Both the position numbers and the translations under genes were made by a program. From Gammaproteobacteria bacterium (lineage in GTDB: Bacteria > Pseudomonadota > Gammaproteobacteria > Pseudomonadales > Moraxellaceae), in the NCBI GenBank assembly GCA_028868515.1, contig JAGWUI010000015.1:1-64000 (forward strand): a stretch of 64,000 nt of DNA, in the 5' to 3' direction. Positions 35,237-44,450 of this stretch are shown here, in pieces. A model generated the notes under the pieces. That model was given only the letters and a program-made list of their open reading frames with translations, had not been told where the DNA came from and did not search any database. Positions within the stretch are counted from its first letter, which is position 1; each line of letters starts with the position of its first letter.

Positions 35237-36361
35237 TTATGCGAGCTTCAATGCTGGATATTTCTCTCGCAAGTTAACAACCATCGCTTTTTCGCCATGC
35301 ACACGCAAGACTTTCCAGTATTTAGATAACAACTCCTCTGACCGTTTCTTCGACTGTTCCGATTCAGCATACATTGCATATTCGCCAATACAATGGGCTA
35401 AAACAATCCAGCTCGCGGGTTTGTCTGTACGGGTCAACAGCATACTTGAAAGCGCAGAAGATAACGTCGCTTCAGCAAGATGACTATTTTTCTTATATTC
35501 GAGCAAACCTAGAATCCAATTATAAAATGGGAGTCCTATAGTTTGTAATTCTTCAAGTCTAATTCCAGCCAATAGTTGCTCAGCTTTATGATGATCACCA
35601 TACCTAACTTCGACCATAGCCAGATCTAAAGCATAAGTTTGATTATGGTTTGATTTTTCATATGCCAGAGTTCTCAGATCAATAACTTTCTTGAAGTTTT
35701 CAGTTTTGTGATACACCGAAGCGAGTCTAGACTCTAACATTCCTGGAGAATTTGTTTCTGTATAGTCACGCCACTTTTCTAATAAGGCAACAGCCTCATC
35801 AATACGACCATCTGATGCGTAAATTGTTGCGGCTCGTCCATCTAAATCAAGATTAATAAGAGGTTTACTTACATGTTGTTGTAGAAATCGTTTACTTTTA
35901 AAAAACAGCTGATGATCTCCCAATGCATGCGCTTTCAGCGCATCTTGATAAGCATCTGGGATTTTATATTTCCGAATAGCACGAAAGACATACGATATAA
36001 AGCTAAACAAAACAAAAATCGATAAGCCATAATAAGGCGTGAAGAACCCTAAAATAAACAGTAACAGGAAACAAGATAGTAAGCGCCTATCGGTTTCAAA
36101 CACACGAATTAAATGTCTAGATAATTTTGACCCCTGTAACCTAATAGCCAATTCATATTTAGCGATTTGAGCAACTTCTTGTGCTGTCTTTCCGTCAAGA
36201 TATTCCTTTTCTGTCGAAATTAGTGCGTCACCATGTAATTTAATATCACTATAGCCCTCTTCTTTTAACTTCTTCAGTGCATTCGCATTGCTATCACACT
36301 CTATAAAACTTGTTACTTTTTCACCTTGTGCACTTATTGCCTCATACAATATTTTATTCAT
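35237..36361 (-). CDS. TPR-like membrane protein with GspF-arm-like N-terminus
   Basis: 374 residues. The first 45 residues (LYEAISAQGEKVTSFIECDSNANALKKLKEEGYSDIKLHGDALIS) closely resemble the arm domain at the start of GspF/PilC secretion and pilus proteins, but no further GspF domains follow. Two membrane helices come next (about 95-125), then a helical repeat region like TPRs (DGRAATIYASDGRIDEAVALLEKW; LESRLASVYHKTENFKKVIDLRTLAYE; LAEATLSSAL). No known family name comes to mind. It lies between palindromes (d) and (e), and is convergent with the preceding unrecognised gene. Function unknown; a protein-protein interaction role at the inner membrane is likely. Confidence 0.75.
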   Translation of the reverse strand: MNKILYEAISAQGEKVTSFIECDSNANALKKLKEEGYSDIKLHGDALISTEKEYLDGKTAQEVAQIAKYELAIRLQGSKLSRHLIRVFETDRRLLSCFLLLFILGFFTPYYGLSIFVLFSFISYVFRAIRKYKIPDAYQDALKAHALGDHQLFFKSKRFLQQHVSKPLINLDLDGRAATIYASDGRIDEAVALLEKWRDYTETNSPGMLESRLASVYHKTENFKKVIDLRTLAYEKSNHNQTYALDLAMVEVRYGDHHKAEQLLAGIRLEELQTIGLPFYNWILGLLEYKKNSHLAEATLSSALSSMLLTRTDKPASWIVLAHCIGEYAMYAESEQSKKRSEELLSKYWKVLRVHGEKAMVVNLREKYPALKLA

Positions 36362-36421
36362 AAATCCCTCTGTGCTTATTTTCCAATTAATCTATTGTTT
36401 TATTAGTAGTTTTAAGCCAGC

Positions 36422-36453
36422 GTAGGGCACAATAAGCCTAAGCACATTGCACC
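36422..36453. repeat. GTAG-type palindrome (e), partly decayed
   Basis: GTAGGGCACAATAAGCC followed by GCACATTGCACC is the same unit as palindrome (d) with a base lost from the left arm, so pairing is imperfect. It separates the TPR-protein gene from gshB. Confidence 0.6.
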
Positions 36454-36468
36454 AAACAACTCGACTAT

Positions 36469-37410
36469 TCAACCCCGCCCCTTTTCCAACACCTCAAACA
36501 AATCATCCGCAATCGACGTTCCAAACTGCGCATCAATCTCACGCACACACGTCGGACTCGTGACATTAATTTCCGTCACATATTCACCAATCACATCCAA
36601 ACCAACAAAAATCAAGCCCTTCTCACGCAACACAGGCCCAACTTTCGCAGCAATCGCACGATCTTTCTCAGTCAAAGGTCGCGCCTCACCACGTCCACCC
36701 GCCGCGAGATTGCCACGCACCTCGCCATTCTGCGGAATACGCGCCAAACAATACGGCACAGGCTCACCATTAATCATCAAAATGCGCTTATCACCATCGA
36801 CAATCGCAGGAATATACTTTTGCGCCATGATCGGCAATTGACCGAGATTCGTCAGCATTTCCAAAGTCGAACCGACATTCGGCACGCCAGTTTGCAAACG
36901 GAAAATCCCCGAACCACCCATCCCATCCAACGGCTTGACAATAATATCGCCATGCTCCGCCAAAAACTCACGAATCAGCGATTGTTGCGAAGTGACCAAT
37001 GTCGGAACCATCAGTTCGGGAAACTGCGTCGCAAACAGCTTTTCATTGCAATCACGCAAACTCTGTGGACGGTTGACCACCCACGCGCCTTCACGCTCCG
37101 CCTGCTCCAAAATATACGTCGTATAGACAAAATTCATATCGAACGGCGGGTCTTTACGCATCAAGATCACATCATAATCCGCAAGTGATTCACGCACAGT
37201 TTCGCCGAGTTTATAGAAGTCTTTAGTGTTTTCAAAAACATCAAGCGGTTTAATTAAACCAAAAGCCTTGCCATTATTAATAAATAAGTCGTTTTGCAGC
37301 ACATAACCGAGCTGATGCCCACGACGCTTCGCCGCCCACATCATCGCGAGAGTCGTATCTTTTTTAATATTAATGTTTTCAATCGGATCCATGACGACGA
37401 GAATGCGCAT
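36469..37410 (-). CDS. gshB: Glutathione synthetase
   Basis: ATP-grasp enzyme joining gamma-glutamylcysteine and glycine. The N-terminus MRILVVMDPIENINIKKDTTLAMMWAAKRRGH is characteristic, with LMRKDPPFDMNFVYTTYILE, IIVKPLDGMGGSGIFR (ATP-grasp), RILMINGEPVPYCLARIPQNGEVRGNLAAGG and the C-terminal VGLDVIGEYVTEINVTSPTCVREID. 313 residues, normal. It is followed by palindrome (e) on its 3' side. Confidence 0.98.
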   Translation of the reverse strand: MRILVVMDPIENINIKKDTTLAMMWAAKRRGHQLGYVLQNDLFINNGKAFGLIKPLDVFENTKDFYKLGETVRESLADYDVILMRKDPPFDMNFVYTTYILEQAEREGAWVVNRPQSLRDCNEKLFATQFPELMVPTLVTSQQSLIREFLAEHGDIIVKPLDGMGGSGIFRLQTGVPNVGSTLEMLTNLGQLPIMAQKYIPAIVDGDKRILMINGEPVPYCLARIPQNGEVRGNLAAGGRGEARPLTEKDRAIAAKVGPVLREKGLIFVGLDVIGEYVTEINVTSPTCVREIDAQFGTSIADDLFEVLEKGRG

Positions 37411-37496
37411 GATGTGACAACCTTTTTAATAATTAAACTGAGTCATTTATTGAGGAGAAAATGTCTTTTTTCAACAACGAAAATCGAAAAAGAAAA

Positions 37497-37519
37497 AGCC
37501 CTCTAAAGATAAGAGGGCT
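37497..37519 (-). terminator. pyrE terminator
   Basis: An 8-bp stem AGCCCTCT/AGAGGGCT with a 7-base loop; on the minus strand it is followed by TTTTTCTTTTTCG, 15 bases after the pyrE stop. Confidence 0.9.
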
Positions 37520-37533
37520 CATTCGAAAATTGA

Positions 37534-38256
37534 TTAAAACGCCACTTCATCAAACAACCCACGTTGCAGCGGATCACCACCATGCGCAGGATCAACAATT
37601 CCAAATTCGGCACGATAATTTTGCATACGCGCCAAATCTTCATGGCGATTTTCTTTTTTCAGATAATTCATCAGATCAGTCATCGTCAGTAATGCTTGGA
37701 CTGGGATGCCGTATTGTTGTTCAATTTCCTGAATCGCAGACAACGCGCCTTGACCACGTTCTTGGCGATCCAGCGCAACCAACACACCTGCGACCTTAGC
37801 ACCAGCTTGCTTCAGCACGGTCATCACTTCACGAATCGCTGTGCCTGCCGTGATTACATCATCGACAATCCATACACGCTGACCTGATACTGGCGCGCCA
37901 ACCAGCAAACCGCCTTCGCCGTGATCTTTCACTTCTTTACGATTAAATGCCCACGGCACATTCACGCCATGTTCATGCCAGAGTGCGCTTGCAGTCGCAG
38001 CAACCAGTGGAATGCCTTTGTACGCTGGACCAAACAACACGCCAACATCTTCGCTTGCCATCATTTTTTGTGCATAGCCGCTCGCGAGCAATGACAGTGC
38101 TTCGCCATCATTTAGCAACCCTGCATTGAAAAAGTAAGGACTAATTCGACCTGACTTTAGGGTAAACTCACCAAATTTAAGCACGCCGCGTTGTAGCGCC
38201 AGCTCAATCAGCCCATGTACTGTGAATTTTTGTGGCGAAGGCTGAGATGACGACAT
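37534..38256 (-). CDS. pyrE: Orotate phosphoribosyltransferase
   Basis: Pyrimidine synthesis enzyme converting orotate and PRPP to [30 protein letters not shown] starts the domain, and [18 protein letters not shown] is the PRPP-binding loop. The true start is the ATG at 38256 with GGAGAATATC just upstream (240 aa); the frame stays open for another 78 codons toward crc, but that stretch is unlike the family. It is divergent from crc, the usual order in Pseudomonas and Acinetobacter. Confidence 0.97.
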   Translation of the reverse strand: MSSSQPSPQKFTVHGLIELALQRGVLKFGEFTLKSGRISPYFFNAGLLNDGEALSLLASGYAQKMMASEDVGVLFGPAYKGIPLVAATASALWHEHGVNVPWAFNRKEVKDHGEGGLLVGAPVSGQRVWIVDDVITAGTAIREVMTVLKQAGAKVAGVLVALDRQERGQGALSAIQEIEQQYGIPVQALLTMTDLMNYLKKENRHEDLARMQNYRAEFGIVDPAHGGDPLQRGLFDEVAF

Positions 38257-38374
38257 GATATTCTCCAATTTAGGTGGGCTGTCAGGGTGAAAAGGAACGC
38301 ACGCAAAATGCGGACTTTTTAATACTAAACAAGCAAAGTAATTTAGCAAATATATAGGTAATGAGGATAGCGTA

Positions 38375-39187
38375 ATGATAGCAAAGGAAACAGGTTTAAT
38401 CCGTATTGTTTCACTGAATGCCAACGGTTTACGCTCTGCCACAAGCAAAGGACTCATTGAGTGGCTAGATGCCTCTGACATTGACATCATCTGTCTGCAA
38501 GAAACACGTTTACAAGAACATCAATGGCTTGAAAGCCACAAACCAGCGCTCTGGCATACGCATTTATTCCCTGCCGAAAAAGCTGGCTATGCAGGCACAG
38601 CCATCTATAGCCGCCTACCTTTTGTGAAAGTCAAAGACGGCTTAGGCTTCGATCTCTGTGACAGCGAAGGTCGCTGTACTATCGCAACATTTGAGGTGAA
38701 TGGCAAAACATTTGATGTGGCTTCGGTCTACATTCCATCAGGTTCAAGCTCAGAGCTTGCCCAAGCTCGCAAAGATGAGTTTATCGAAAAAATGCTGCCG
38801 ATTTTTCAATCATGGCGCGATGAAAACCGCTCTATCGTCTTCTGTAGCGATGTCAATATCACGCACAAAGACATTGATCTTAAAAACTGGAAAGGCAATA
38901 TTGGCAATTCTGGCTGCTTGCCACATGAACGCGCATGGATGGATGATGTATTTTCACTCGGTTACATCGACACGTTCCGTGAGTTAAACAAAAACGCGGA
39001 AGAGTATTCTTGGTGGTCAAATCGCGGCCAAGCATGGGCAAAAAACGTGGGATGGAGAATCGATTATCAGATCGCATCATCTGACTGGAAGGATCAGATA
39101 AAAAATGTTCTTATTTATAGAGATACACGTTTCAGCGATCATTCTCCTGTCGTCATTGACTACCAAATAGCCAACCAAGGCACATAA
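38375..39187 (+). CDS. crc: Crc, catabolite repression control protein (ExoIII/AP endonuclease fold)
   Basis: 270-residue protein of the exonuclease III family. [52 protein letters not shown] and [12 protein letters not shown] are visible. Divergent pairing with pyrE identifies it as the Crc orthologue, which in Pseudomonas and Acinetobacter works with Hfq to block translation of catabolic mRNAs rather than as a nuclease. The E, D, N and H residues at nuclease-site positions are largely present here, so loss of catalysis cannot be claimed from sequence. It is 118 bases from the pyrE start. Confidence 0.88.
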   Translation: MIAKETGLIRIVSLNANGLRSATSKGLIEWLDASDIDIICLQETRLQEHQWLESHKPALWHTHLFPAEKAGYAGTAIYSRLPFVKVKDGLGFDLCDSEGRCTIATFEVNGKTFDVASVYIPSGSSSELAQARKDEFIEKMLPIFQSWRDENRSIVFCSDVNITHKDIDLKNWKGNIGNSGCLPHERAWMDDVFSLGYIDTFRELNKNAEEYSWWSNRGQAWAKNVGWRIDYQIASSDWKDQIKNVLIYRDTRFSDHSPVVIDYQIANQGT

Positions 39188-39420
39188 TGTAGGCAAACAC
39201 TTACAATACAAGACGAATTACGACGCTATTCAATATGTCGTAAACGGAACATCATATGCCTGCAAGATAGGATTATCGGTAAGGATCGCCAAAAAAGGGG
39301 GAGGTTCCCGCCGTAATTACAAAAAATACTATTGCAGTGCTCACGCACCGCAGCAGAGCAACATCCCAGAGCTTCAAAAAGAGCCATATAGATCAGGACG
39401 ATTTATATGGCTCTTTTTTA
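39188..39420 (+). ncRNA. Possible structured small RNA or crc 3' UTR
   Basis: The ~190 bases between the crc stop and a strong terminator can fold: TGTAGGCA (39188-39195) pairs with TGCCTGCA (39257-39264, one G-U), enclosing TTACGAC/GTCGTAA (39218-39224 with 39237-39243), and GTGC-TCAC-GCAC appears further on. No ORF is credible. It could be an independent small RNA or a processed 3' end of crc mRNA; I do not recognise a named family. Confidence 0.35.
39376..39418 (+). terminator. Strong Rho-independent terminator
   Basis: A perfect 15-bp stem AAAAAGAGCCATATA/TATATGGCTCTTTTT (39376-39390 with 39404-39418) with a 13-base loop and T run, located 190 bases downstream of crc. Confidence 0.93.
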
Positions 39421-39563
39421 TGCCTATTTTATCATTTCATTCAATCAGAATAAGCGCTCGAGAAAGCATGGACGTCTCTTTTATCTTGGACAACATTTTT
39501 TGTTCATAATCAAAATCGTTTATCATAGCGTCCCAATGATTATCCGCCTTGGAAAAAAACACC

Positions 39564-40163
39564 ATGAATCGCCAAGAACTCGACGCTCTCCACACACGCT
39601 GGCGTCAAGATTTAAAATTTGAAGAACCTGTGTTGGGTAAATCGATGCAATTCACATCGACTTGGGGATTATTTTCACCAGAAAAGCTGGATGAAGGTTC
39701 GCTGATGCTACTCGATCATATTGAGTTTGGTAAGGCAGACTCCTCAATTGATCTGGGCTGCGGCTACGGTGTGCTTGGCATGACTGCTGCACGTGAATGC
39801 CCTGAAGGTCAGCATTTGTTAATTGATAAAGATTTCGTCGCTGTCGAATATGCAAAGAAAAACTGTTTTGATAATAAATTAGCAAACACCGAGGTTCAGC
39901 TATCCAACGGCTTTCGCCATGTTGATCCAGCACGACGTTTTGATTTAGTCATGTCCAATTTACCTGCGAAAGCCAGCAAAGAACAGCATTACTTATATTT
40001 ATTGGATGCATACAACGCCATGAATGTCGGCGGACGCTTCTATGTCGTGACCATCAATGGTTTGCGCGAGTTTATGCAAAGAACGTTTAAAGAAGTTTTC
40101 GGCAATTCAAGCAAACTGAAACAAGGCAAGACTTACACCATCACGATGGCACAGAAAGACTAG
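39564..40163 (+). CDS. Class I SAM-dependent methyltransferase (RsmC-like small domain)
   Basis: 199 residues. SIDLGCGYGVLGMTAAREC is the SAM-binding motif I, LLIDKDFVAVEYAKKNC motif II and FDLVMSNLPAKASKEQH the post-II catalytic region, close to the N-P-P-F/Y type (here NLPA) of the MTS/RsmC small-domain family that methylates guanine N2 in rRNA. The FTSTWGLFSPEKLDEGS stretch also fits. The start at 39564 has TTGGAA upstream; a TTG at 39549 is rejected. Target unknown; an rRNA role is likely. Confidence 0.85.
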   Translation: MNRQELDALHTRWRQDLKFEEPVLGKSMQFTSTWGLFSPEKLDEGSLMLLDHIEFGKADSSIDLGCGYGVLGMTAARECPEGQHLLIDKDFVAVEYAKKNCFDNKLANTEVQLSNGFRHVDPARRFDLVMSNLPAKASKEQHYLYLLDAYNAMNVGGRFYVVTINGLREFMQRTFKEVFGNSSKLKQGKTYTITMAQKD

Positions 40164-40253
40164 CGCTTAGGGGCGAGCGTATTACAGACGCAGGCGAACA
40201 AATATACAGGCTAACAAAGTTCGCCACTACATTGTTATTGTTCATTCCAATAC

Positions 40254-40294
40254 ATCAGCAAGCCAAATACTCTTTGATATTATGGCTTGCTGAT
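40254..40294. repeat. 12-bp perfect palindrome with 17-base loop
   Basis: ATCAGCAAGCCA (40254-40265) pairs with TGGCTTGCTGAT (40283-40294). No T run follows, so terminator activity is doubtful; it lies between convergent genes, next to palindrome (f). Confidence 0.7.
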
Positions 40295-40304
40295 GCCTGA
40301 TACC

Positions 40305-40328
40305 GTAGGGTCGAACTCTGTTCGACCG
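40305..40328. repeat. GTAG-type palindrome (f)
   Basis: GTAGGGTCGAAC pairs with GTTCGACC (8-bp stem, 40309-40316 with 40320-40327, loop TCT), just before the lptG stop. Confidence 0.75.
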
Positions 40329-40346
40329 TGATGTACTCACATCATT

Positions 40347-41426
40347 TTAACGCGCACGGCGCAAAGAATAGGCACCCAGTAGGAATGCGCCAACAATCGG
40401 CAACAGCACATATAAAAAGATCACACCACCCGCGACAAGACTGACATAACCCACAAAATCTTGCAGATAGCGAAATCCTAAACCGACCATCAGCGCAATA
40501 ACCACACGATAGCCCATCGAGCGATTTCTCAGCGATCCAAATACAAATGAACACGCCAAAACCACCAGCGACAATAAACCTAATGGCGCCAACACTTTTT
40601 GCCAAAATGCCAATTTATAATCATTCGTAGTGCCCGCATTATCCAGCGAAACAGATCGAACATATTTAAACAATTGGCTTGGAGAAAGCTCATCAGGTTC
40701 GGTAGTCGCAGCAGCAAGTAATTTCGGTTTAAGGTTGACGTTCCACACCTGATTCACGGTATGCACAGGTTTACTCTGCCCACTCGGCAAAATTTGAGCA
40801 CTCGTCACGGTCTGCAATATCCATGCGCTCTGGCTCGCATTACCCTGACTCGCACTGCCTTGATATGACCCTGAAGGACTTTCCCAGCTATTCACCATGA
40901 CTTGATGATCATCGAACTGGAACGCCTTTGTCGGTCCCAGCTCACCGCTATCATTAGCATAAGAAATAAATGAAAACTCCTGCCCTTCTTTGTGCCAATA
41001 ACCGCGTACTGCCGTATCCTGTTTCACGCCATTACGCACCGCCGTTGAGGCAAGATTAGCAGGTGGAATCAACCATTGGCTGAGCGCAACCGCAAGCAGA
41101 CCAAAAATCAAAGCGGGACGCAAAACCCACGCAACAATCCGCCAAACGCTCACACCAGCCGCGCGCATCACAATCAACTCACTATTCGTAGCAAGCGACC
41201 CAAGACCAACAACAGCACCAATCAAAGCACCAATCGGCAAAATTGCATATAAATTCTCTGGGATTTGTAGGAACACGAAATAAAGTGCTGAACCAATTCG
41301 ATAATGCGCATTTAAATCGCCCAATTGCCCCAAAAAGACAAAGAGCATTTGCACGGTTAGCAAAATCAGAATCACTCCCAGCATTGCAGCAAAGGTGGCC
41401 TGACTCACGTGACGACGCATAATCAT
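40347..41426 (-). CDS. lptG: LPS export permease LptG
   Basis: Inner-membrane component of the LptB2FG transporter that extracts LPS for delivery to the outer membrane. The YjgP/YjgQ fold shows six membrane helices, with the periplasmic beta-jellyroll domain between the two halves (about residues 110-265). The start at 41426 follows GGGAG; an in-frame ATG at 41480 would overlap lptF further. The C-terminal half (LAFWQKVLAPLGLLSLVVLACSFVFGSLRNRSMGYRVVIAL) is typical of LptG. It is the second gene of lptF-lptG, with the start about 50 bases past the lptF stop on the minus strand. Confidence 0.94.
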   Translation of the reverse strand: MIMRRHVSQATFAAMLGVILILLTVQMLFVFLGQLGDLNAHYRIGSALYFVFLQIPENLYAILPIGALIGAVVGLGSLATNSELIVMRAAGVSVWRIVAWVLRPALIFGLLAVALSQWLIPPANLASTAVRNGVKQDTAVRGYWHKEGQEFSFISYANDSGELGPTKAFQFDDHQVMVNSWESPSGSYQGSASQGNASQSAWILQTVTSAQILPSGQSKPVHTVNQVWNVNLKPKLLAAATTEPDELSPSQLFKYVRSVSLDNAGTTNDYKLAFWQKVLAPLGLLSLVVLACSFVFGSLRNRSMGYRVVIALMVGLGFRYLQDFVGYVSLVAGGVIFLYVLLPIVGAFLLGAYSLRRAR

Positions 41427-41476
41427 TTCACATCTCCCACAACAACTGCTTTCGCACCGCCAGATGAACCACCATC

Positions 41477-42559
41477 TCAATCATGTTTACCTGCAAAACG
41501 TGCCGTTAATCGATGCTTCCTCGCTAAGAGCAATGAAAAGAACAGATAAAAAACGATCAATCCCGCATACGCCCACACAGAAAGTACACCTTTACCAATG
41601 CGCAACTTGATTGCCAACAATCCGATCACCAAAGCAACAAACAAGAGTAATGCTGGAAAAAGTCGTAAAAAGCGACCTTGGCGTGGACTTACTTCTGACA
41701 GAGGTAAAGCCAAAATCACAGCAATCAAGATCATAACTGGCATAGACCACCGCCAGCCTAGTTCGCTCAAGGACTTTGCATCTTTCAAATGCTTCATCAA
41801 ATCCGTCGTGCGCATTGATTCTGTCGGAGTAGCCATCACTTCTGCTGATTGAGCATCATTAAGATTCAATCTGTACGTTGCAAATTGTGCCTCTGAATAG
41901 CGCAGTTGCCCGGCCTTCAACTCATAGCGACGACCATCGTGCAACTCCACAATCGTATTGAGATGCTTTGGATCAATCAGTCGAATGGCTTGTTGAGCAA
42001 CGATCAGGACATCTGATCCATTCGCTGCATTTTGGTGAACAAAGACTTTCAGTAGTTTTGTTTTGTCTGGGGATTGATCTTCGGCATAAAACGTATAAGA
42101 ACCTGACGTAATAAACTTCCGAGGACTGACTAAATCAAAGCCTTTTTTAGAAGATTGCTCTGCCATGACTTTGGTCGCATGCTCAAATCCCCAAGGTGCG
42201 GCAAATAGCGTCAGACCTGCTTCAGAGATCATTAATAACAACACAAATGGCCATAGCATGATGCCCAAGCTGTCACGACTAATCCCACTGGCATTGATCA
42301 CGGCCATTTCATGATCGACGTACAAACGACCAAAGACCAGCATCAGTCCTGTAAAAAAACCGAGCGGTAAAATTAACGTCAAAAAATCGGGCATCCGATA
42401 AGCAACAATCAAAAAAAGTGCGCTGACATCCAAACCGCCTTGAGCGGCGATACCGAAATACTTAATGAGTCGCCCACCTATCATGATAAACGCCAAAAAA
42501 CCCGTCACAATCAGAGTTGTTGCAACGACTTGACGTAACAAATAGCGATTTATAATCAC
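41477..42559 (-). CDS. lptF: LPS export permease LptF
   Basis: Partner of LptG. It begins MIINRYLLRQVVATTLIVTGFLAFIMIGGRLIKYF, typical of LptF, with AILKG/ASGISRDSLGIMLWP in the cytoplasmic coupling region and a C-terminal membrane half with SEVSPRQGRFLRLFPALLLFVALV. 360 residues. It is divergent from pepA with a 351-base spacer, a gene order (pepA divergent from lptFG) shared with Pseudomonas and Acinetobacter. Confidence 0.96.
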   Translation of the reverse strand: MIINRYLLRQVVATTLIVTGFLAFIMIGGRLIKYFGIAAQGGLDVSALFLIVAYRMPDFLTLILPLGFFTGLMLVFGRLYVDHEMAVINASGISRDSLGIMLWPFVLLLMISEAGLTLFAAPWGFEHATKVMAEQSSKKGFDLVSPRKFITSGSYTFYAEDQSPDKTKLLKVFVHQNAANGSDVLIVAQQAIRLIDPKHLNTIVELHDGRRYELKAGQLRYSEAQFATYRLNLNDAQSAEVMATPTESMRTTDLMKHLKDAKSLSELGWRWSMPVMILIAVILALPLSEVSPRQGRFLRLFPALLLFVALVIGLLAIKLRIGKGVLSVWAYAGLIVFYLFFSLLLARKHRLTARFAGKHD

Positions 42560-42910
42560 GATGTTTGATCCAAGATATTATTTAATACACTACTTATCGA
42601 TAAACCCATCACGCAATTCCAAAAAAGACTCAAGAGCGTATTCGCATCTGAGGCACGATAGTGTACCTGATTGTGATTCATCATGGATAACGACAATCAC
42701 GATGACGCATCATTGTCGCATAGCAACCATTCAAATCGACCACGACTCATGTAAAAGAACAATATCGCATTCAAATCACCATCAAACTACTGTTCAGAAA
42801 GGAGCGACAATGCTTTAATGCACTGATGCATTGCGATGAATACGTCCGCTACTTTCTCGCATCACCACATTTCTAGACATTTTAGTTAAACCGATTGGAC
42901 ATCACGACTT
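42560..42910. other. lptF-pepA divergent promoter region with a two-codon ORF
   Basis: Must hold promoters in both directions. About 110 bases before pepA, AAAGGAG stands 6 bases before ATG-CTT-TAA (42810-42818), a strong ribosome site in front of a two-codon ORF. No long inverted repeats were found. The ORF upstream of it in the same frame looks spurious. Confidence 0.5.
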
Positions 42911-44416
42911 ATGGCATCGAAGACCCATTCTGATACAGCAACGCTCTCTAGTGCCTCTTTATCATTACAAATTAAACATCGCGCCATCGCCTCTCAGCCT
43001 GACGATGTTCTGGTTATTTTTTTAGATATGGATGAATTGGCGAATCTGCCTGACACTTTGCCACCAAGCACACAATCTGCAATCCAAACTAGCGCCACAC
43101 GAGCAGGGTTTACCGCTAAACTTGGCGAGACATTACCGCTCTATCAAGTCGAACAAGATGGTTTTGAGCAAGTTCTCGTTGTCGGAACAGGCACTTTAGC
43201 GCAACTCACCGCAGGACAAGCACAGAAACTTGCGGCAAGCATTATCAAAGCACTCTCAGAACGTAGTACACATGTTGCGATTACAATTGATGGGATGCCT
43301 GATGCCGTCATTGATATTTTTGCCTTGGCATTAGCCAACAAGAGCTATCAGTTTGACCTGTATAAAACTAAAAAATCAACCAATAAGCTCACTGAAGTAA
43401 CATTACAAACTGCTCAGGCAGAAAATTTGCAAGCTCGCATTAACCTAGTCAATGCAACGCATATCGGTCAAAGCTTTACGCGTAATTTAGGCAATCAGCC
43501 AGCCAATGTCTGCTTTCCAGAATATCTTGCTGAACAAGCTCAAGCGCTTGCTGCTGAATATCCAGATTTGCTCAAAGTCACGGTACTTGATGAAAATCAA
43601 ATGGCTGAACTCGGCATGCACTCATTCCTTGCTGTATCCAAAGGTTCAGAGCGCCCAGGTCGTTTAATTACTCTGGAATACACAGGTAAAGCCGATCAAA
43701 GCAAACCAATCGTCCTCGTCGGCAAAGGCGTGACTTTTGACACAGGTGGTATCTCGATCAAGCCTGCTGCAGGCATGGAAGACATGAAGTTTGATATGAG
43801 TGGTGCTGCATCAGTGATTGGTACGATTCGCGCGCTCTGTGTGTCGAAACTGCCTATCAATGTCGTCGGTGCATTAGCCTGTGCTGAAAACATGCCATCA
43901 GGTCGTGCAACTCGCCCAGGTGATATCGTGACCTCCATGAGCGGTCAAACCATCGAAATCCTTAACACCGATGCAGAAGGTCGTTTGGTGCTTTGTGACA
44001 CATTGACCTACATCGAGCGCTTCAACCCTGAATTGGTTGTCGATATGGCAACCCTAACAGGTGCATGTGTCGTGGCACTCGGTGAAGTCGTTTCTGGTCT
44101 ATTTAGTCCTGATGATGAGTTGGCAGATGAACTACTCGCAGCAGGTCTAGCTGTACACGATCGCGCATGGCGCTTACCTCTGCTTGAAGATTATCAAGAG
44201 TTACTCGACTCTCCTGTTGCAGACATGGCGAATATCGGTGGACGCTTCGCAGGTGCAACCACCGCAGCGTGTTTCTTGTGGCGCTATACCAAACAATACC
44301 GCTGGGCACACTTGGACATCGCAGGAACAGCAAACACCACTGGCGCAAATAAAGGCTCTACAGGTCGCCCTGTACCGCTCTTAATGCAATTCTTGCGTGT
44401 ACGTGCGGGTCTATAA
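42911..44416 (+). CDS. pepA: Leucyl aminopeptidase (PepA, M17)
   Basis: Cytosolic two-metal exopeptidase. The C-terminal catalytic domain has [31 protein letters not shown], the M17 signature [10 protein letters not shown], and [13 protein letters not shown]. The N-terminal macro-like domain covers residues about 30-165. 501 residues, normal. Some PepA proteins also bind DNA (Xer recombination, carAB control); sequence does not tell here. The holC gene overlaps or follows directly, the standard gammaproteobacterial order. Confidence 0.97.
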   Translation: MASKTHSDTATLSSASLSLQIKHRAIASQPDDVLVIFLDMDELANLPDTLPPSTQSAIQTSATRAGFTAKLGETLPLYQVEQDGFEQVLVVGTGTLAQLTAGQAQKLAASIIKALSERSTHVAITIDGMPDAVIDIFALALANKSYQFDLYKTKKSTNKLTEVTLQTAQAENLQARINLVNATHIGQSFTRNLGNQPANVCFPEYLAEQAQALAAEYPDLLKVTVLDENQMAELGMHSFLAVSKGSERPGRLITLEYTGKADQSKPIVLVGKGVTFDTGGISIKPAAGMEDMKFDMSGAASVIGTIRALCVSKLPINVVGALACAENMPSGRATRPGDIVTSMSGQTIEILNTDAEGRLVLCDTLTYIERFNPELVVDMATLTGACVVALGEVVSGLFSPDDELADELLAAGLAVHDRAWRLPLLEDYQELLDSPVADMANIGGRFAGATTAACFLWRYTKQYRWAHLDIAGTANTTGANKGSTGRPVPLLMQFLRVRAGL

Positions 44417-44450
44417 GCATAGAGGCCAAAACATAGAGGTATGTAGCGCA

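Noticed and set aside
38375-39187. Calling this gene xthA (exonuclease III) instead of crc
   Set aside because: The divergent pairing with pyrE is the crc context; though nuclease-like residues are visible, the family position favours Crc.
42561-42818. 85-residue ORF in the lptF-pepA gap
   Set aside because: Low-complexity His/Ser-rich product with no ribosome site; sits in a promoter region. Only the two-codon ORF at its end has a good site.
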